Assembly: GCA_029882725.1 (NCBI GenBank)
Contig: JAOUKG010000048.1
Location: 1-9,411 of the forward strand
Length of the DNA stretch: 9,411 bases
Direction: 5' to 3'
From: Cyclobacteriaceae bacterium
Lineage (GTDB): Bacteria; Bacteroidota; Bacteroidia; Cytophagales; Cyclobacteriaceae
The translations under genes and the position numbers were made by a program. Below, piece after piece: positions 1 through 6,701 of the stretch; position 1 is the stretch's first letter, and every line of letters starts with the position of its first letter. Under the pieces are notes generated by a model. That model was given only the letters and a program-made list of their open reading frames with translations, had not been told where the DNA came from and did no database searches.

Positions 1-345
1 AAAAACGAATGTTGAAAAGTCTGAACTATTATCATAGCGAGCAGTGTATAAAGAAAGATACCCCTCCTTGATTAGTTTCATATATGTATACTTTTCCCCG
101 AATTTTATTGTATGGTATATTTCTCCGTCTCTGCTGAATTTAATTACCTGAAGAGCGTTGTAAGTGGCTTTTTTCTTGTCTGATTTCAGCGATATTTTAT
201 CAATGGTTTTACTGTTTGTGGAGAGGATGACAATATCTCCATAAAGAGTGTCTCCGTTGCTCAAAACAGCGTAGGAATCTTGAGCATTTACATAAAAACC
301 AAGGAGAATAAACAATAGGGAAAAGATGAATCGATGATCGGTCAT
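1..345 (-). CDS. Secreted protein of unknown function, 3' end beyond the window
   Basis: The reverse strand is open from an ATG at 345-343 to the left edge, giving 115 codons with no stop, so the C-terminus is missing. The N-terminus (MTDHRFIFSLLFILLGFYVNAQDS) is a clear signal peptide: a short charged start, a hydrophobic core, and a probable cleavage after Asn-Ala at about residue 21. The mature part begins with a SNGDTLYGDIVI stretch followed by alternating polar and hydrophobic segments. This suggests a beta-rich periplasmic or surface protein of a kind common in Bacteroidota. I do not recognise a named family. It is divergent from the bestrophin gene and has its own good promoter at 391-418. 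The gene call is firm; function is unknown. Confidence 0.8.
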   Translation of the reverse strand, partial: MTDHRFIFSLLFILLGFYVNAQDSYAVLSNGDTLYGDIVILSTNSKTIDKISLKSDKKKATYNALQVIKFSRDGEIYHTIKFGEKYTYMKLIKEGYLSLYTARYDNSSDFSTFVF

Positions 346-390
346 AATTTAAAATATTTTAATATATACTCGAGTTATAGTATTTTCGAT

Positions 391-418
391 CAAATTTATA
401 AAAAATGATTAAATACAA
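391..418 (-). promoter_or_regulatory. Bacteroidota-type promoter of the left-edge secreted protein gene
   Basis: On the minus strand TTG (418-416) is followed after 17 nt by TAAATTTG (398-391), an exact match to the Bacteroidota -7 consensus TAnnTTTG. Transcription would start near 383, leaving an untranslated leader of about 38 nt before the ATG at 345. The boxes overlap the first codons of the divergent bestrophin gene. Inferred from consensus only. Confidence 0.55.
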
Positions 419-1277
419 TCCGAAAACTTGGTTTGACCTTATATTTCATTCGTACAGTAGAAAGGTAATGAGGGTATTGGCTCCTTCGATACTGTTTATG
501 ATTATTTATACTACACTTGTTTGTTATATTGTTGTAGATTATTTGGAGTTGGGTTACAGAAGTACCACAGCATTTCACAGTTTGTTGGGAATAGTTTTGG
601 GGTTGGTTCTTGTGTTCAGAAAGAATTCAGCTTATGACAGATGGTGGGAGGGTAGAAAGCAATGGGGTGCTTTGGTGAATAGTACCCGGAATCTTGCCTT
701 TAAATTGAATGCATTTTTACCCGAAAGTGAAAAAGAGGTTAAGAAGTATTTTTACATTATGATTTCCAATTTTGTTTTTTCGTTTAAAGAACATTTGAGA
801 GGGAAATTTAAAAAGGAAGAGTTGGAAGAGGCTGAGGAAGGTTTTTTTACGGAAATTATGAAATATAAACACAAACCCAATTATATAATTTCACAGATTT
901 ATAAACGTTTAAATGAGTTGTATAAAAAGGAAGTGATTACCGGTGATCAGTTTTTAATCATTGATAAAGAGGTTAAATTGTTTGCTGATATTATGGGTGC
1001 GTGTGAAAGAATAAAGAACACGCCCATTCCATATAGTTACAGCATGTTTATTAAGAAGTTTATTTTTACCTATACAATAACACTTCCTTTCGGGTTTGTA
1101 ACGGAGTTTCAGTACTTCACAATACCTATAGTTGTACTGCTATTTTTTATATTAGTGAGTATTGAGCTTATTTCAGAAGAAATAGAAGAACCTTTTGGAA
1201 ATGATGTGAATGATTTGCCTACTGATGAACTATCTGAAAAGATAAAGGGTAATTTGGCAGAGGTGTTATTAATGTAG
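405..1277 (+). CDS. Bestrophin-family (UPF0187) membrane channel protein
   Basis: This 290-residue protein is probably an inner-membrane channel of the bestrophin family; characterised bacterial members form pentameric ion channels. Hydrophobic helices lie at about 24-45, 55-71, 216-232 and 237-256. The family signature FRKNSAYDRWWEGRKQWG sits at 71-88, directly after the helix expected to line the pore neck. The second signature, ERIKNTPIPYSYS, is at 201-213. The acidic motif EEIEEPFGNDVNDLP at 258-272 matches the calcium-clasp region of the family. Length is normal for bacterial members. The ATG at 405 is preceded by AT-rich sequence without a Shine-Dalgarno motif; TATTTTCG at 381-388 is a one-mismatch -7 box. 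The last two codons and the TAG stop lie inside a repeat element (1269-1326), so the C-terminal end was probably set by that repeat. Ion selectivity cannot be read from the sequence. Confidence 0.92.
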   Translation: MIKYNPKTWFDLIFHSYSRKVMRVLAPSILFMIIYTTLVCYIVVDYLELGYRSTTAFHSLLGIVLGLVLVFRKNSAYDRWWEGRKQWGALVNSTRNLAFKLNAFLPESEKEVKKYFYIMISNFVFSFKEHLRGKFKKEELEEAEEGFFTEIMKYKHKPNYIISQIYKRLNELYKKEVITGDQFLIIDKEVKLFADIMGACERIKNTPIPYSYSMFIKKFIFTYTITLPFGFVTEFQYFTIPIVVLLFFILVSIELISEEIEEPFGNDVNDLPTDELSEKIKGNLAEVLLM

Positions 1278-1326
1278 AGACGTAGCATGTTAATGTAGAG
1301 ACGTAGCATGCTACGTCTCTACATTA
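1269..1326. repeat. Tandem 21-nt repeat fused to a 36-bp perfect palindrome (REP-like)
   Basis: Two identical 21-nt units abut at 1269-1289 and 1290-1310. The second unit is the left part of a perfect 36-bp palindrome at 1291-1326 with GCATGC at its centre; each arm contains GTAGAGACGTA. The element sits between the convergent 3' ends of the bestrophin and isomerase genes and overlaps the bestrophin stop codon. It would form a long hairpin in either transcript and could act as a two-way terminator, although no long T-run follows on either side. From memory, similar GTAGAGAC...GTCTCTAC palindromes are dispersed in Bacteroidota and cyanobacterial genomes; that cannot be checked here. Confidence 0.9.
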
Positions 1327-1331
1327 TTATT

Positions 1332-2327
1332 TTATAATTGAGAACCAACAAGTTCCAATACTTCTTTTGTTTTGATGATACCTTCTTTTTCTGAAAGGCC
1401 ATCTCCTTCAAATTCAATGCCTACGTATCCTGTGTAACCAGCATCTTTTACAATTTTCATAATTCTACCGAAATCGATAATTCCATCTTCAGAACCATGA
1501 CCACCCGTAGTAACTGCACTTTCAGGACCATTGTCAAATGCATAAGCTTTAGCACTAACACCTTTAGCGAAAGGCATCATTTCTTCCATACCTTTATAAA
1601 TGTCATAGTATTTACCTTCTTCGATTCGGAAGTTGCCAAAATCAGGTAGAGTACCGCAAAAAGGATTGTTTACACCTTTAATTACTTCAGTAAGCCAGGT
1701 TCCATCAGAAGAATAACCACCATGGTTTTCAACAATAATATTGATGCCTTTTTCTGCACCGTATTCTGAAAGACGAGATAAACCATCAATAGCAGCAGCT
1801 TTAACTTCTTCTGAAGTTCCTTCGCCTCTGGCGTTTACACGAATGCTATGACAACCTAAAAATTTTGCTGCATCTACCCATTTGTAGTGATTTTCAACAC
1901 TTTCAATACGTTTTGCTTCATCAAGATCGCCAAGATTTCCTTCTCTGTCTACCATAATTAAAACGTTTGTAACACCTAAACTATCGGTGATACTTTTTAA
2001 TTTATTTAAATAGTCCTGATCTTGTTCATTGCCGTCGAAAAATACAGAAACATATTCAACTGCATTGATTCCCAATTCAACTGCTTTACCTGGAAAATCG
2101 AGGTTAGTGAATTCATTTGCTTGCAAGGCTTTGTGATATGACCATTCAGCAAGAGAGATTTTGAAAAACATTTCTGGTTTTTCATCCAAAACCACAGTCG
2201 TAGAATCAGCTTCAGTCTGTTCTGTGCTTGAGTTTGACCCACAAGAAGAAACCACGAAAAGCAATAATAGTAAAGAACCAAACGCTAAAGTTGTGTTCTT
2301 AAATAAGTTCATTGTTAATTGTTTCAT
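1332..2327 (-). CDS. Lipoprotein of the sugar phosphate isomerase/epimerase (AP endonuclease 2-like TIM barrel) family
   Basis: The protein has 331 residues from the ATG at 2327; an ATG at 2312 is an equal alternative. A longer reading from a TTG at 2363 is unlikely, because the -7 box at 2361-2368 would place transcription start downstream of it. The N-terminus is a lipoprotein signal with lipobox VSSC at Cys29, then a Ser/Thr/Glu-rich linker to about residue 52, so the enzyme is exported. The rest fits the xylose isomerase-like TIM-barrel fold: SLAEWSY (58-64), INAVEYVSVFF (87-97), IIVENHGG (197-204), TLPDFGNF (226-233) and YVGIEFEG (301-308). Glu200, Asp229 and Glu305 are the likely metal ligands. 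Relatives isomerise or epimerise sugars or related polyols, but the substrate cannot be told. It is convergent with the bestrophin gene and 233 nt downstream of the acyl-CoA synthetase, so it is probably transcribed separately. Confidence 0.85.
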   Translation of the reverse strand: MKQLTMNLFKNTTLAFGSLLLLLFVVSSCGSNSSTEQTEADSTTVVLDEKPEMFFKISLAEWSYHKALQANEFTNLDFPGKAVELGINAVEYVSVFFDGNEQDQDYLNKLKSITDSLGVTNVLIMVDREGNLGDLDEAKRIESVENHYKWVDAAKFLGCHSIRVNARGEGTSEEVKAAAIDGLSRLSEYGAEKGINIIVENHGGYSSDGTWLTEVIKGVNNPFCGTLPDFGNFRIEEGKYYDIYKGMEEMMPFAKGVSAKAYAFDNGPESAVTTGGHGSEDGIIDFGRIMKIVKDAGYTGYVGIEFEGDGLSEKEGIIKTKEVLELVGSQL

Positions 2328-2360
2328 TGTACAAAGAGATGTTAGTTTGTTTAATTTTGG

Positions 2361-2368
2361 CAAAAATA
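2361..2368 (-). promoter_or_regulatory. -7 promoter element of the isomerase lipoprotein gene
   Basis: TATTTTTG on the minus strand matches TAnnTTTG exactly. No TTG lies at the expected -33 distance. It is 34-49 nt upstream of the two candidate ATGs and coincides with the upstream TTG codon, which argues against that TTG as the start. Confidence 0.4.
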
Positions 2369-2560
2369 GGAGTTTTCATTAGAATTATAGTGATGATTTC
2401 TTTAAACGGTTGTTTATGAATTGTCAATATTTCTTTCATGGGAAATTTATCACCTTTCTCGAAGGCCAGTTGATATTTCCCACTTCAATAAGTTTTTTGA
2501 GGTTGGGAGTTGCCTCCATGTCGAAAGGAGCATCACAAAAACAACTTCAATACACTGTAA

Positions 2561-4207
2561 TTAATTTTCATATACTACCTTATCAGGATGTTCAAACCAT
2601 TTAGGGTACATATGTTGATGGATATTTTCAACCCGATTTCTTTTTACTTTTAGGGTTGGAGTCATCAGGCCATTATCGACAGACCAATCTTCTTTCATTA
2701 TAACCGCTTTTTCTACAGTTTCGTGTTTTTGAAGTTTTTTATTCACTGTATTAATGGTTTCAAGAATGGAGTCTTCAAATACTTGCTTGTCTTGTACTCT
2801 GCCCGACGCAGAAGGAACAATTAAGGCAATGGGCTGTGAAATACCAGTTCCTACTACGCAAACCTGATCAATATCGATGTTTTTGGAAAGTTCGAGTTCT
2901 ATAGGACCGGGACTAACGTATTTTCCCTTGTCTGTTTTAAACTGATCTTTGGCGCGTCCTGTAATGGAAAGAAAACCATCATGATCAAATTCACCGAGAT
3001 CTCCTGTCTTTAAAAATCCATCTTCGGTAAACATTTCGTCCGTTTTTTCTTTTTCCTTAAAATAGCCTAGCATCAGGCAATCACTTTTAATCAGCACTTC
3101 ACCTTCTTCAGATAATTTAGAAGTTACCCCGGGGAGTGGCCTGCCCACGGTACCAAATTTATTGTGCTCAGGGAGGTTATAATGGGATAGAATACAATCT
3201 TCTGTCATGCCATAGGCCTGTAATACAGTTACCCCCAGTTTTTTGAACCATTTTTGCAATTCCAAAGAAATGGGAGCGGCACCGGAAAAGCAAAGTTTAG
3301 CTTCGTTGAGCCCCAGTTTTTGACGAATTTTCTTTTTGATTATTCCACCTATTAGAGGTAAACCAATCATTCGGTTAAGTTTTTTCTCAGGCATTTTTTC
3401 AAGTATTTTTTCCTGAAATTTTTGCCAGATACGGGGTACTCCAAAAAATAAATAAGGTTGAACTGAGGCCAAATCTTCGGCGAAAGTGGGTAACGATTCT
3501 GGAAATGTGAAAGTATTTCCCAGATAAATTCCTGTTTGTTCCATGGCTATACGTTCGGCAATATGTGTCATGGGCAGGTAGGAGAAGTACCGGATGTGTT
3601 CGGGTAGTTTAAGGATTCCGATGGCTGTATTGGTGACCTGATTAAGTGCTGCTGTCTTGTGCATTACGCCCTTTGGGTTACCAGTTGTGCCTGAAGTATA
3701 AAGTATGGTCAATAAATCATCCGGATTGAAGTGGTGTGTATCTTGCAGAGGTTCATTGGTCTCAATCAGCTGTTCCCAGCTGGATTCCTCCTCAATACCA
3801 TAAAATTGAATCCCGATTTTGGGAATAGCGGGAATGCCGGGACGTTGTTTTTCATAATTATCCAAATTTCCAATAATAATGGCTTTGGATTCGCTGTGGA
3901 TAAGAATTTCGTTGATGGAATCGGCTCCCAATGTGGGGTAAATAGGAATGGATACATATCCGGCCATCATAATAGCCAAGTCGGCCATAATCCAATGTGC
4001 ACAGTTTTTGGAAAGCAGAGCTACGTGACTACCTTGGGGAATGCCAAGGTTTTGAAGTGCTTTGGCAATTTTTCTTGCTTCAAGGTCGGCTTGCTGATAC
4101 GTATATTCAGTAAATTTCCTGTTTTTGGGTTGACGTAGAAAAATATGATTGGGAGAATTATTTACCCAATGGTCAAAAGCTTCGAGGGTGGTATTGAACT
4201 TGTTCAC
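2561..4207 (-). CDS. Long-chain acyl-CoA synthetase (AMP-forming)
   Basis: This 548-residue member of the adenylate-forming (ANL) superfamily activates a fatty acid to acyl-AMP and then acyl-CoA in the cytoplasm, probably at the membrane. Core motifs appear in order: the P-loop TILYTSGTTGNPKG at 167-180; YLPMTHIAER at 210-219; FFGVPRIWQK at 254-263; the adenine motif AYGMTE at 331-336; TGDLGEFD at 401-408; the hinge GRAKDQFKTDKGKYVSP at 417-433; and the C-terminal lysine region TPTLKVKR at 516-523. LPMTHIAER and the overall layout favour the long-chain (ACSL/FAA-like) group over acetyl-CoA synthetase. Translation starts at GTG (4207-4205): an in-frame stop lies a few codons upstream and the first internal ATG is about 74 residues in, so GTG is the only sensible start. 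Length is slightly short but complete. A 14-bp inverted repeat brackets its promoter. Confidence 0.93.
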   Translation of the reverse strand: MNKFNTTLEAFDHWVNNSPNHIFLRQPKNRKFTEYTYQQADLEARKIAKALQNLGIPQGSHVALLSKNCAHWIMADLAIMMAGYVSIPIYPTLGADSINEILIHSESKAIIIGNLDNYEKQRPGIPAIPKIGIQFYGIEEESSWEQLIETNEPLQDTHHFNPDDLLTILYTSGTTGNPKGVMHKTAALNQVTNTAIGILKLPEHIRYFSYLPMTHIAERIAMEQTGIYLGNTFTFPESLPTFAEDLASVQPYLFFGVPRIWQKFQEKILEKMPEKKLNRMIGLPLIGGIIKKKIRQKLGLNEAKLCFSGAAPISLELQKWFKKLGVTVLQAYGMTEDCILSHYNLPEHNKFGTVGRPLPGVTSKLSEEGEVLIKSDCLMLGYFKEKEKTDEMFTEDGFLKTGDLGEFDHDGFLSITGRAKDQFKTDKGKYVSPGPIELELSKNIDIDQVCVVGTGISQPIALIVPSASGRVQDKQVFEDSILETINTVNKKLQKHETVEKAVIMKEDWSVDNGLMTPTLKVKRNRVENIHQHMYPKWFEHPDKVVYEN

Positions 4208-4218
4208 TTTAATAGTTT

Positions 4219-4270
4219 AGGTTGAGGTTTTAATATAGCCAAAATAAAGGAAATTCTAAAACCTCAACCT
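4219..4270. repeat. Perfect 14-bp inverted repeat around the acyl-CoA synthetase promoter
   Basis: AGGTTGAGGTTTTA at 4219-4232 and its exact reverse complement at 4257-4270 are separated by 24 nt, all upstream of the GTG start at 4207. The right arm contains the putative -33 TTG and the left arm lies around the predicted transcription start, so the arms frame the promoter. This is the geometry of a paired operator, but no regulator in the window can be tied to it. Confidence 0.6.
4239..4267 (-). promoter_or_regulatory. Putative promoter of the acyl-CoA synthetase gene
   Basis: On the minus strand TTG (4267-4265) is followed after 18 nt by TATTTTGG (4246-4239), one mismatch from TAnnTTTG. The predicted start near 4232 leaves a leader of about 25 nt. 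Confidence 0.4.
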
Positions 4271-4332
4271 GATTTCAATAAATTAATTTACTGAAATTAT
4301 AGTTTGATTTTTTTTTTGAAACCAGAAGTGTT

Positions 4333-4551
4333 TTAATACATATTGCTACATTCTTCCAACAAGGTACTGGTATGAATTTTTTCTGTGGGTTTCATAAATG
4401 CCGGTCTGATTTCAAAGATATAAATGCTTTGTCCGTCAATTTCATATCCAATATCTATTTGTGATCGTACTTCTTCGGGAGGCCGCTTTGCTTCCACGAA
4501 ATTTTCCATCGTTTCGATGATTTCAATAGTATTTAACAGAGAAAGGGCCAA
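4333..4551 (-). pseudogene. Truncated DUF3024-like protein
   Basis: The 72-codon reading frame contains METMENFVEAKRPPEE-like sequence and DIGYEIDGQSIYIFEIRP, which I recognise as the N-terminal half of DUF3024 proteins (function unknown, usually about 110 residues). The match stops at about PTEKI; the usual continuation, a basic segment with W-K-YW and KWH-like motifs, is replaced by an unrelated tail STLLEECSNMY. I did not find the missing part in the next 60 nt by eye. The start is also abnormal: the frame opens with TTG at 4551, and the first ATG (at 4509) is already inside the conserved part. It lies 15 nt downstream of the LamG-protein stop codon. Most likely a decayed gene trimmed at both ends; a short functional variant is less likely. 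Confidence 0.55.
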
Positions 4552-4566
4552 AGTGGTAATTTTATT

Positions 4567-5373
4567 TTAATTAACACATCCATTCGTAGTTGTTAAATCT
4601 TCGAAAAACGGCAAACAAGATGGTTCTAATTTTACATTACCTGTCCTTACTCCATGATTTCCACTTGCGATATCTTTGTAGTATCCATTGTCGTCTTCAT
4701 CTAAGGACCAGTAACTTATCAGTCCTGTTTCCATACCTGTTAGCACATTGTTCATGTTGAAGTTTACCTGTTCAGAGGTTAAAGCAATGTTCCACAGACT
4801 AATTTCATCGTAGTATCCAGGAACATGGCCAAGCGAATTCGGGCAGGTAGCGGAGGCTTTATTTAGAATTAAATTAAAGGTGTTAGTCTTGATTTTACCT
4901 GAACCTTGTGTCCAATAAGTCCCTCCAACCTCCACACCATCTATATAAGTGCTTGAAACAGCGTTTGCCGAATTATAAATAAAGGTTAGATGCGTCCATT
5001 TGCCCTCAGTTATTACCCCCCCATTATATCGTTGTTCTCCTCCTTCAGTACCTACATCCCAGGTTAATATTCTGTCATCTTCAATTATTACGTCGTAACC
5101 GGTTAAAGTGGCAAAAGCGAAAGACTTGTTAAGTAGTCCCCTCCAATTATTTTGAATGTCGCAATCAATAGGTTCGGTTAGATACAACCACATGGAGATA
5201 CTAATTGCATCGGTGGGGTTGATGCTGGCATTGTTGGCAATGGTTATATAAGACGTATAATCATTAAAAACAGCAGCACTGGGCGTAACTAGAGTTGGTT
5301 CCGGGTTTAAACTAGAACAACCATAGCAAACAGAAAGAAAGAAATATATATTTAATCGACTCAAAACCAACAT
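4567..5373 (-). CDS. LamG-like (concanavalin A-type jellyroll) putative lipoprotein
   Basis: This 268-residue protein starts at ATG 5373. A short signal sequence (hydrophobic segment about 8-18) ends at Cys19 (CYGC-SS), which could be lipidated, though Cys at -3 makes the lipobox imperfect. Residues about 33-245 look like a Laminin_G_3 domain: YITIANNASINPTDAISISMWLYL (42-65), GKWTHLTFIYNS (124-135), STYIDGVEVGG (141-151), YYDEISLWNIALTSEQV (187-203), and the closing SYWSLDEDDNGYYKDIASGNHGVRTG (220-245). Such domains bind glycans or proteins, often with calcium, and in Bacteroidota sit on secreted or surface proteins. Extra cysteines (71, 177, 253, 266) could form disulfides. There is no attached enzyme domain, so a binding or adhesion role is likelier than catalysis. 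No clear promoter box was seen upstream. Confidence 0.82.
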   Translation of the reverse strand: MLVLSRLNIYFFLSVCYGCSSLNPEPTLVTPSAAVFNDYTSYITIANNASINPTDAISISMWLYLTEPIDCDIQNNWRGLLNKSFAFATLTGYDVIIEDDRILTWDVGTEGGEQRYNGGVITEGKWTHLTFIYNSANAVSSTYIDGVEVGGTYWTQGSGKIKTNTFNLILNKASATCPNSLGHVPGYYDEISLWNIALTSEQVNFNMNNVLTGMETGLISYWSLDEDDNGYYKDIASGNHGVRTGNVKLEPSCLPFFEDLTTTNGCVN

Positions 5374-5524
5374 ATTATAGTGAAAAATTGATTTAATATA
5401 CTTGTTTACTTTATTTTCTACTAATTAGTTTAAATGTTTTTGTTAAATCTGACATTATATTCATTATTATTTTAGATATATATACCTAAAATGGATTTTC
5501 TATAATAGAATTTCATTGCATTAT
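5374..5524. other. AT-rich intergenic spacer between LamG and PspC genes
   Basis: This is strongly AT-rich and has no gene. A weak stem, TTTTAG at 5470-5475 pairing with CTAAAA at 5486-5491, is the only structure noticed; it could help end the PspC-gene transcript but is not convincing. Confidence 0.4.
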
Positions 5525-5710
5525 TTATTTAAAAAAGAGGCTTTTAATTACAAATAAAATAAGATAGAGTAATATGGGTGATCCAAAACCGACAAGAGTT
5601 ATAACAATAAAAACAATCCTTACCACTTTGACATCTATTTTTAGTTGTTTTGAAAGCCAGGCGCATACCCCTAAGATACGTGCGTTTTCGAGGGTTTTGT
5701 TCAGATCCAT
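5525..5710 (-). CDS. PspC-domain mini-protein (membrane)
   Basis: This 61-residue protein is essentially a lone PspC domain. The N-terminal pattern ARILGVCAWLSKQLKIDVKVVRIVFIV (10-36) matches the GVCaGLA...iD...vRl-F signature of the family. It is followed by a hydrophobic helix, VFIVITLVGFGSPILLYLILFVI (33-55), and a basic end. In enterobacteria PspC is an inner-membrane sensor of envelope stress. In Bacteroidota stand-alone domains like this are common and their role is unproven. Start at ATG 5710. TATTTTTG at 5753-5746 is an exact -7 box about 36 nt upstream, suggesting its own transcript. Confidence 0.85.
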   Translation of the reverse strand: MDLNKTLENARILGVCAWLSKQLKIDVKVVRIVFIVITLVGFGSPILLYLILFVIKSLFFK

Positions 5711-5745
5711 GTTTAGTTACTATTTTATTCAACCAATATTTGGTG

Positions 5746-5753
5746 CAAAAATA
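5746..5753 (-). promoter_or_regulatory. -7 promoter element of the PspC-domain gene
   Basis: TATTTTTG on the minus strand is an exact TAnnTTTG match. No TTG was found at the expected -33 position, so only half the promoter is supported. Confidence 0.4.
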
Positions 5754-5840
5754 ATGGTTTTGAGAAGTAAACGAAATATAATTTGAGCACTTTACTATTA
5801 ATTGAATTGACAGTATTGAATTTAAATATTATTTTAAAAC

Positions 5841-6656
5841 TTAACTTTTTGCAGGGATTGGTTTGATTTTTTTTGTTAAAAACATTCCACAAATTAACCC
5901 GAAAGTTATCATAGATGAACCTACTTCGATAAAATGTGCTAACCGAATAGGGGCAGGCATGAGGTCATTAACAGGGAAAAGGAGGGAAGTGATGGGTATG
6001 GCTATAATTGTAGTAATCACTCCGATTTGGGTTTTACGATTTCCGGAAATGAGTGTCAGGGCAGCATATCCGAGGTAGGCCCATAGAAATCCACGAACAT
6101 ATTGAAAAGGCAGCATCCAGGGAACATTTGGGAGTTCTCCATAATAGGATTTAAAATGATCTCCAGCCAGCGGTATAAATACCAGGGCTCCGAATGCCAC
6201 ATAAATAATTACATAAATCAGAGCAATAAGAGATAAGCGTTTCAATTTAACATTTGTTGGCAAGAAATTCCGTTCTTGTTTTTCCTTTTCTTTCCAAAAA
6301 AGGAATACTGCAGAAGGTGAAACTACTATTGCGGTGGTTAAGCCAAATAATGCCATTTGTTGGATAGCTTGAGCATCCATATTGTTGGTCATATATTTCA
6401 AAAAGACGTATGCTTCGATGCCCGATTGGAAAAAGGTAACTCCATAGAATATCAGGAATGTTTTCCACAGCATATCAGTTTTTGATATTCCGGCATGGCT
6501 GGTAATTAGAAAATACAAAACTAAAGCCTGGAGCAAAGCCATTAAAAAAGCCATGAAGGAAGCCTCTGCATTTAAATAGGAAGAAGAATCCATAAAAGAC
6601 GTGATAAATCCCGGGTTTATGGCGGTGAGTAAAAGTATTTTAAGTACTGTTTTCAT
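5841..6656 (-). CDS. Multi-pass membrane protein of unknown function, likely MarR target
   Basis: This 271-residue integral membrane protein has about seven or eight hydrophobic segments (roughly 3-20, 32-52, 64-88, 101-121, 141-164, 183-204, 210-228, 237-261). Charged loops include a KEKEKQERN stretch at 122-130, and the C-terminus is basic (TKKIKPIPAKS). I do not recognise the family and see no transporter motif or conserved catalytic residues; it does not look like a typical MFS or MATE drug exporter. Context is the main clue. It lies directly downstream of a MarR-type regulator, 45 nt from its stop, and the same palindrome found upstream of that regulator stands 15 nt before its ATG (6656). 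It is therefore probably expressed when the repressor is released, perhaps in response to a small molecule. Export or membrane protection is only a guess. Confidence 0.8.
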   Translation of the reverse strand: MKTVLKILLLTAINPGFITSFMDSSSYLNAEASFMAFLMALLQALVLYFLITSHAGISKTDMLWKTFLIFYGVTFFQSGIEAYVFLKYMTNNMDAQAIQQMALFGLTTAIVVSPSAVFLFWKEKEKQERNFLPTNVKLKRLSLIALIYVIIYVAFGALVFIPLAGDHFKSYYGELPNVPWMLPFQYVRGFLWAYLGYAALTLISGNRKTQIGVITTIIAIPITSLLFPVNDLMPAPIRLAHFIEVGSSMITFGLICGMFLTKKIKPIPAKS

Positions 6657-6671
6657 AATTATTATTTTAGG

Positions 6672-6685
6672 GTTGTATATACAAC
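6672..6685. promoter_or_regulatory. Putative MarR operator, copy 1 (before the membrane protein gene)
   Basis: GTTGTATATACAAC is a perfect 14-bp palindrome between the MarR gene stop (6702) and the membrane gene ATG (6656). TATGTTTA at 6697-6690, one mismatch from the -7 consensus, lies 4 nt upstream in the transcription direction, so a bound repressor would cover the start site. The same core recurs at 7152-7165. Confidence 0.72.
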
Positions 6686-6701
6686 GAAATAAACATAAAA
6701 A

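Noticed and set aside
2328..2363. Extended isomerase start at TTG 2363
   Set aside because: It lies at the -7 box and would place 12 extra residues before a normal lipoprotein signal peptide.
2410..2604. Plus-strand 64-codon open frame
   Set aside because: It overlaps the end of the acyl-CoA synthetase gene and a spacer, and its translation shows no protein-like features.
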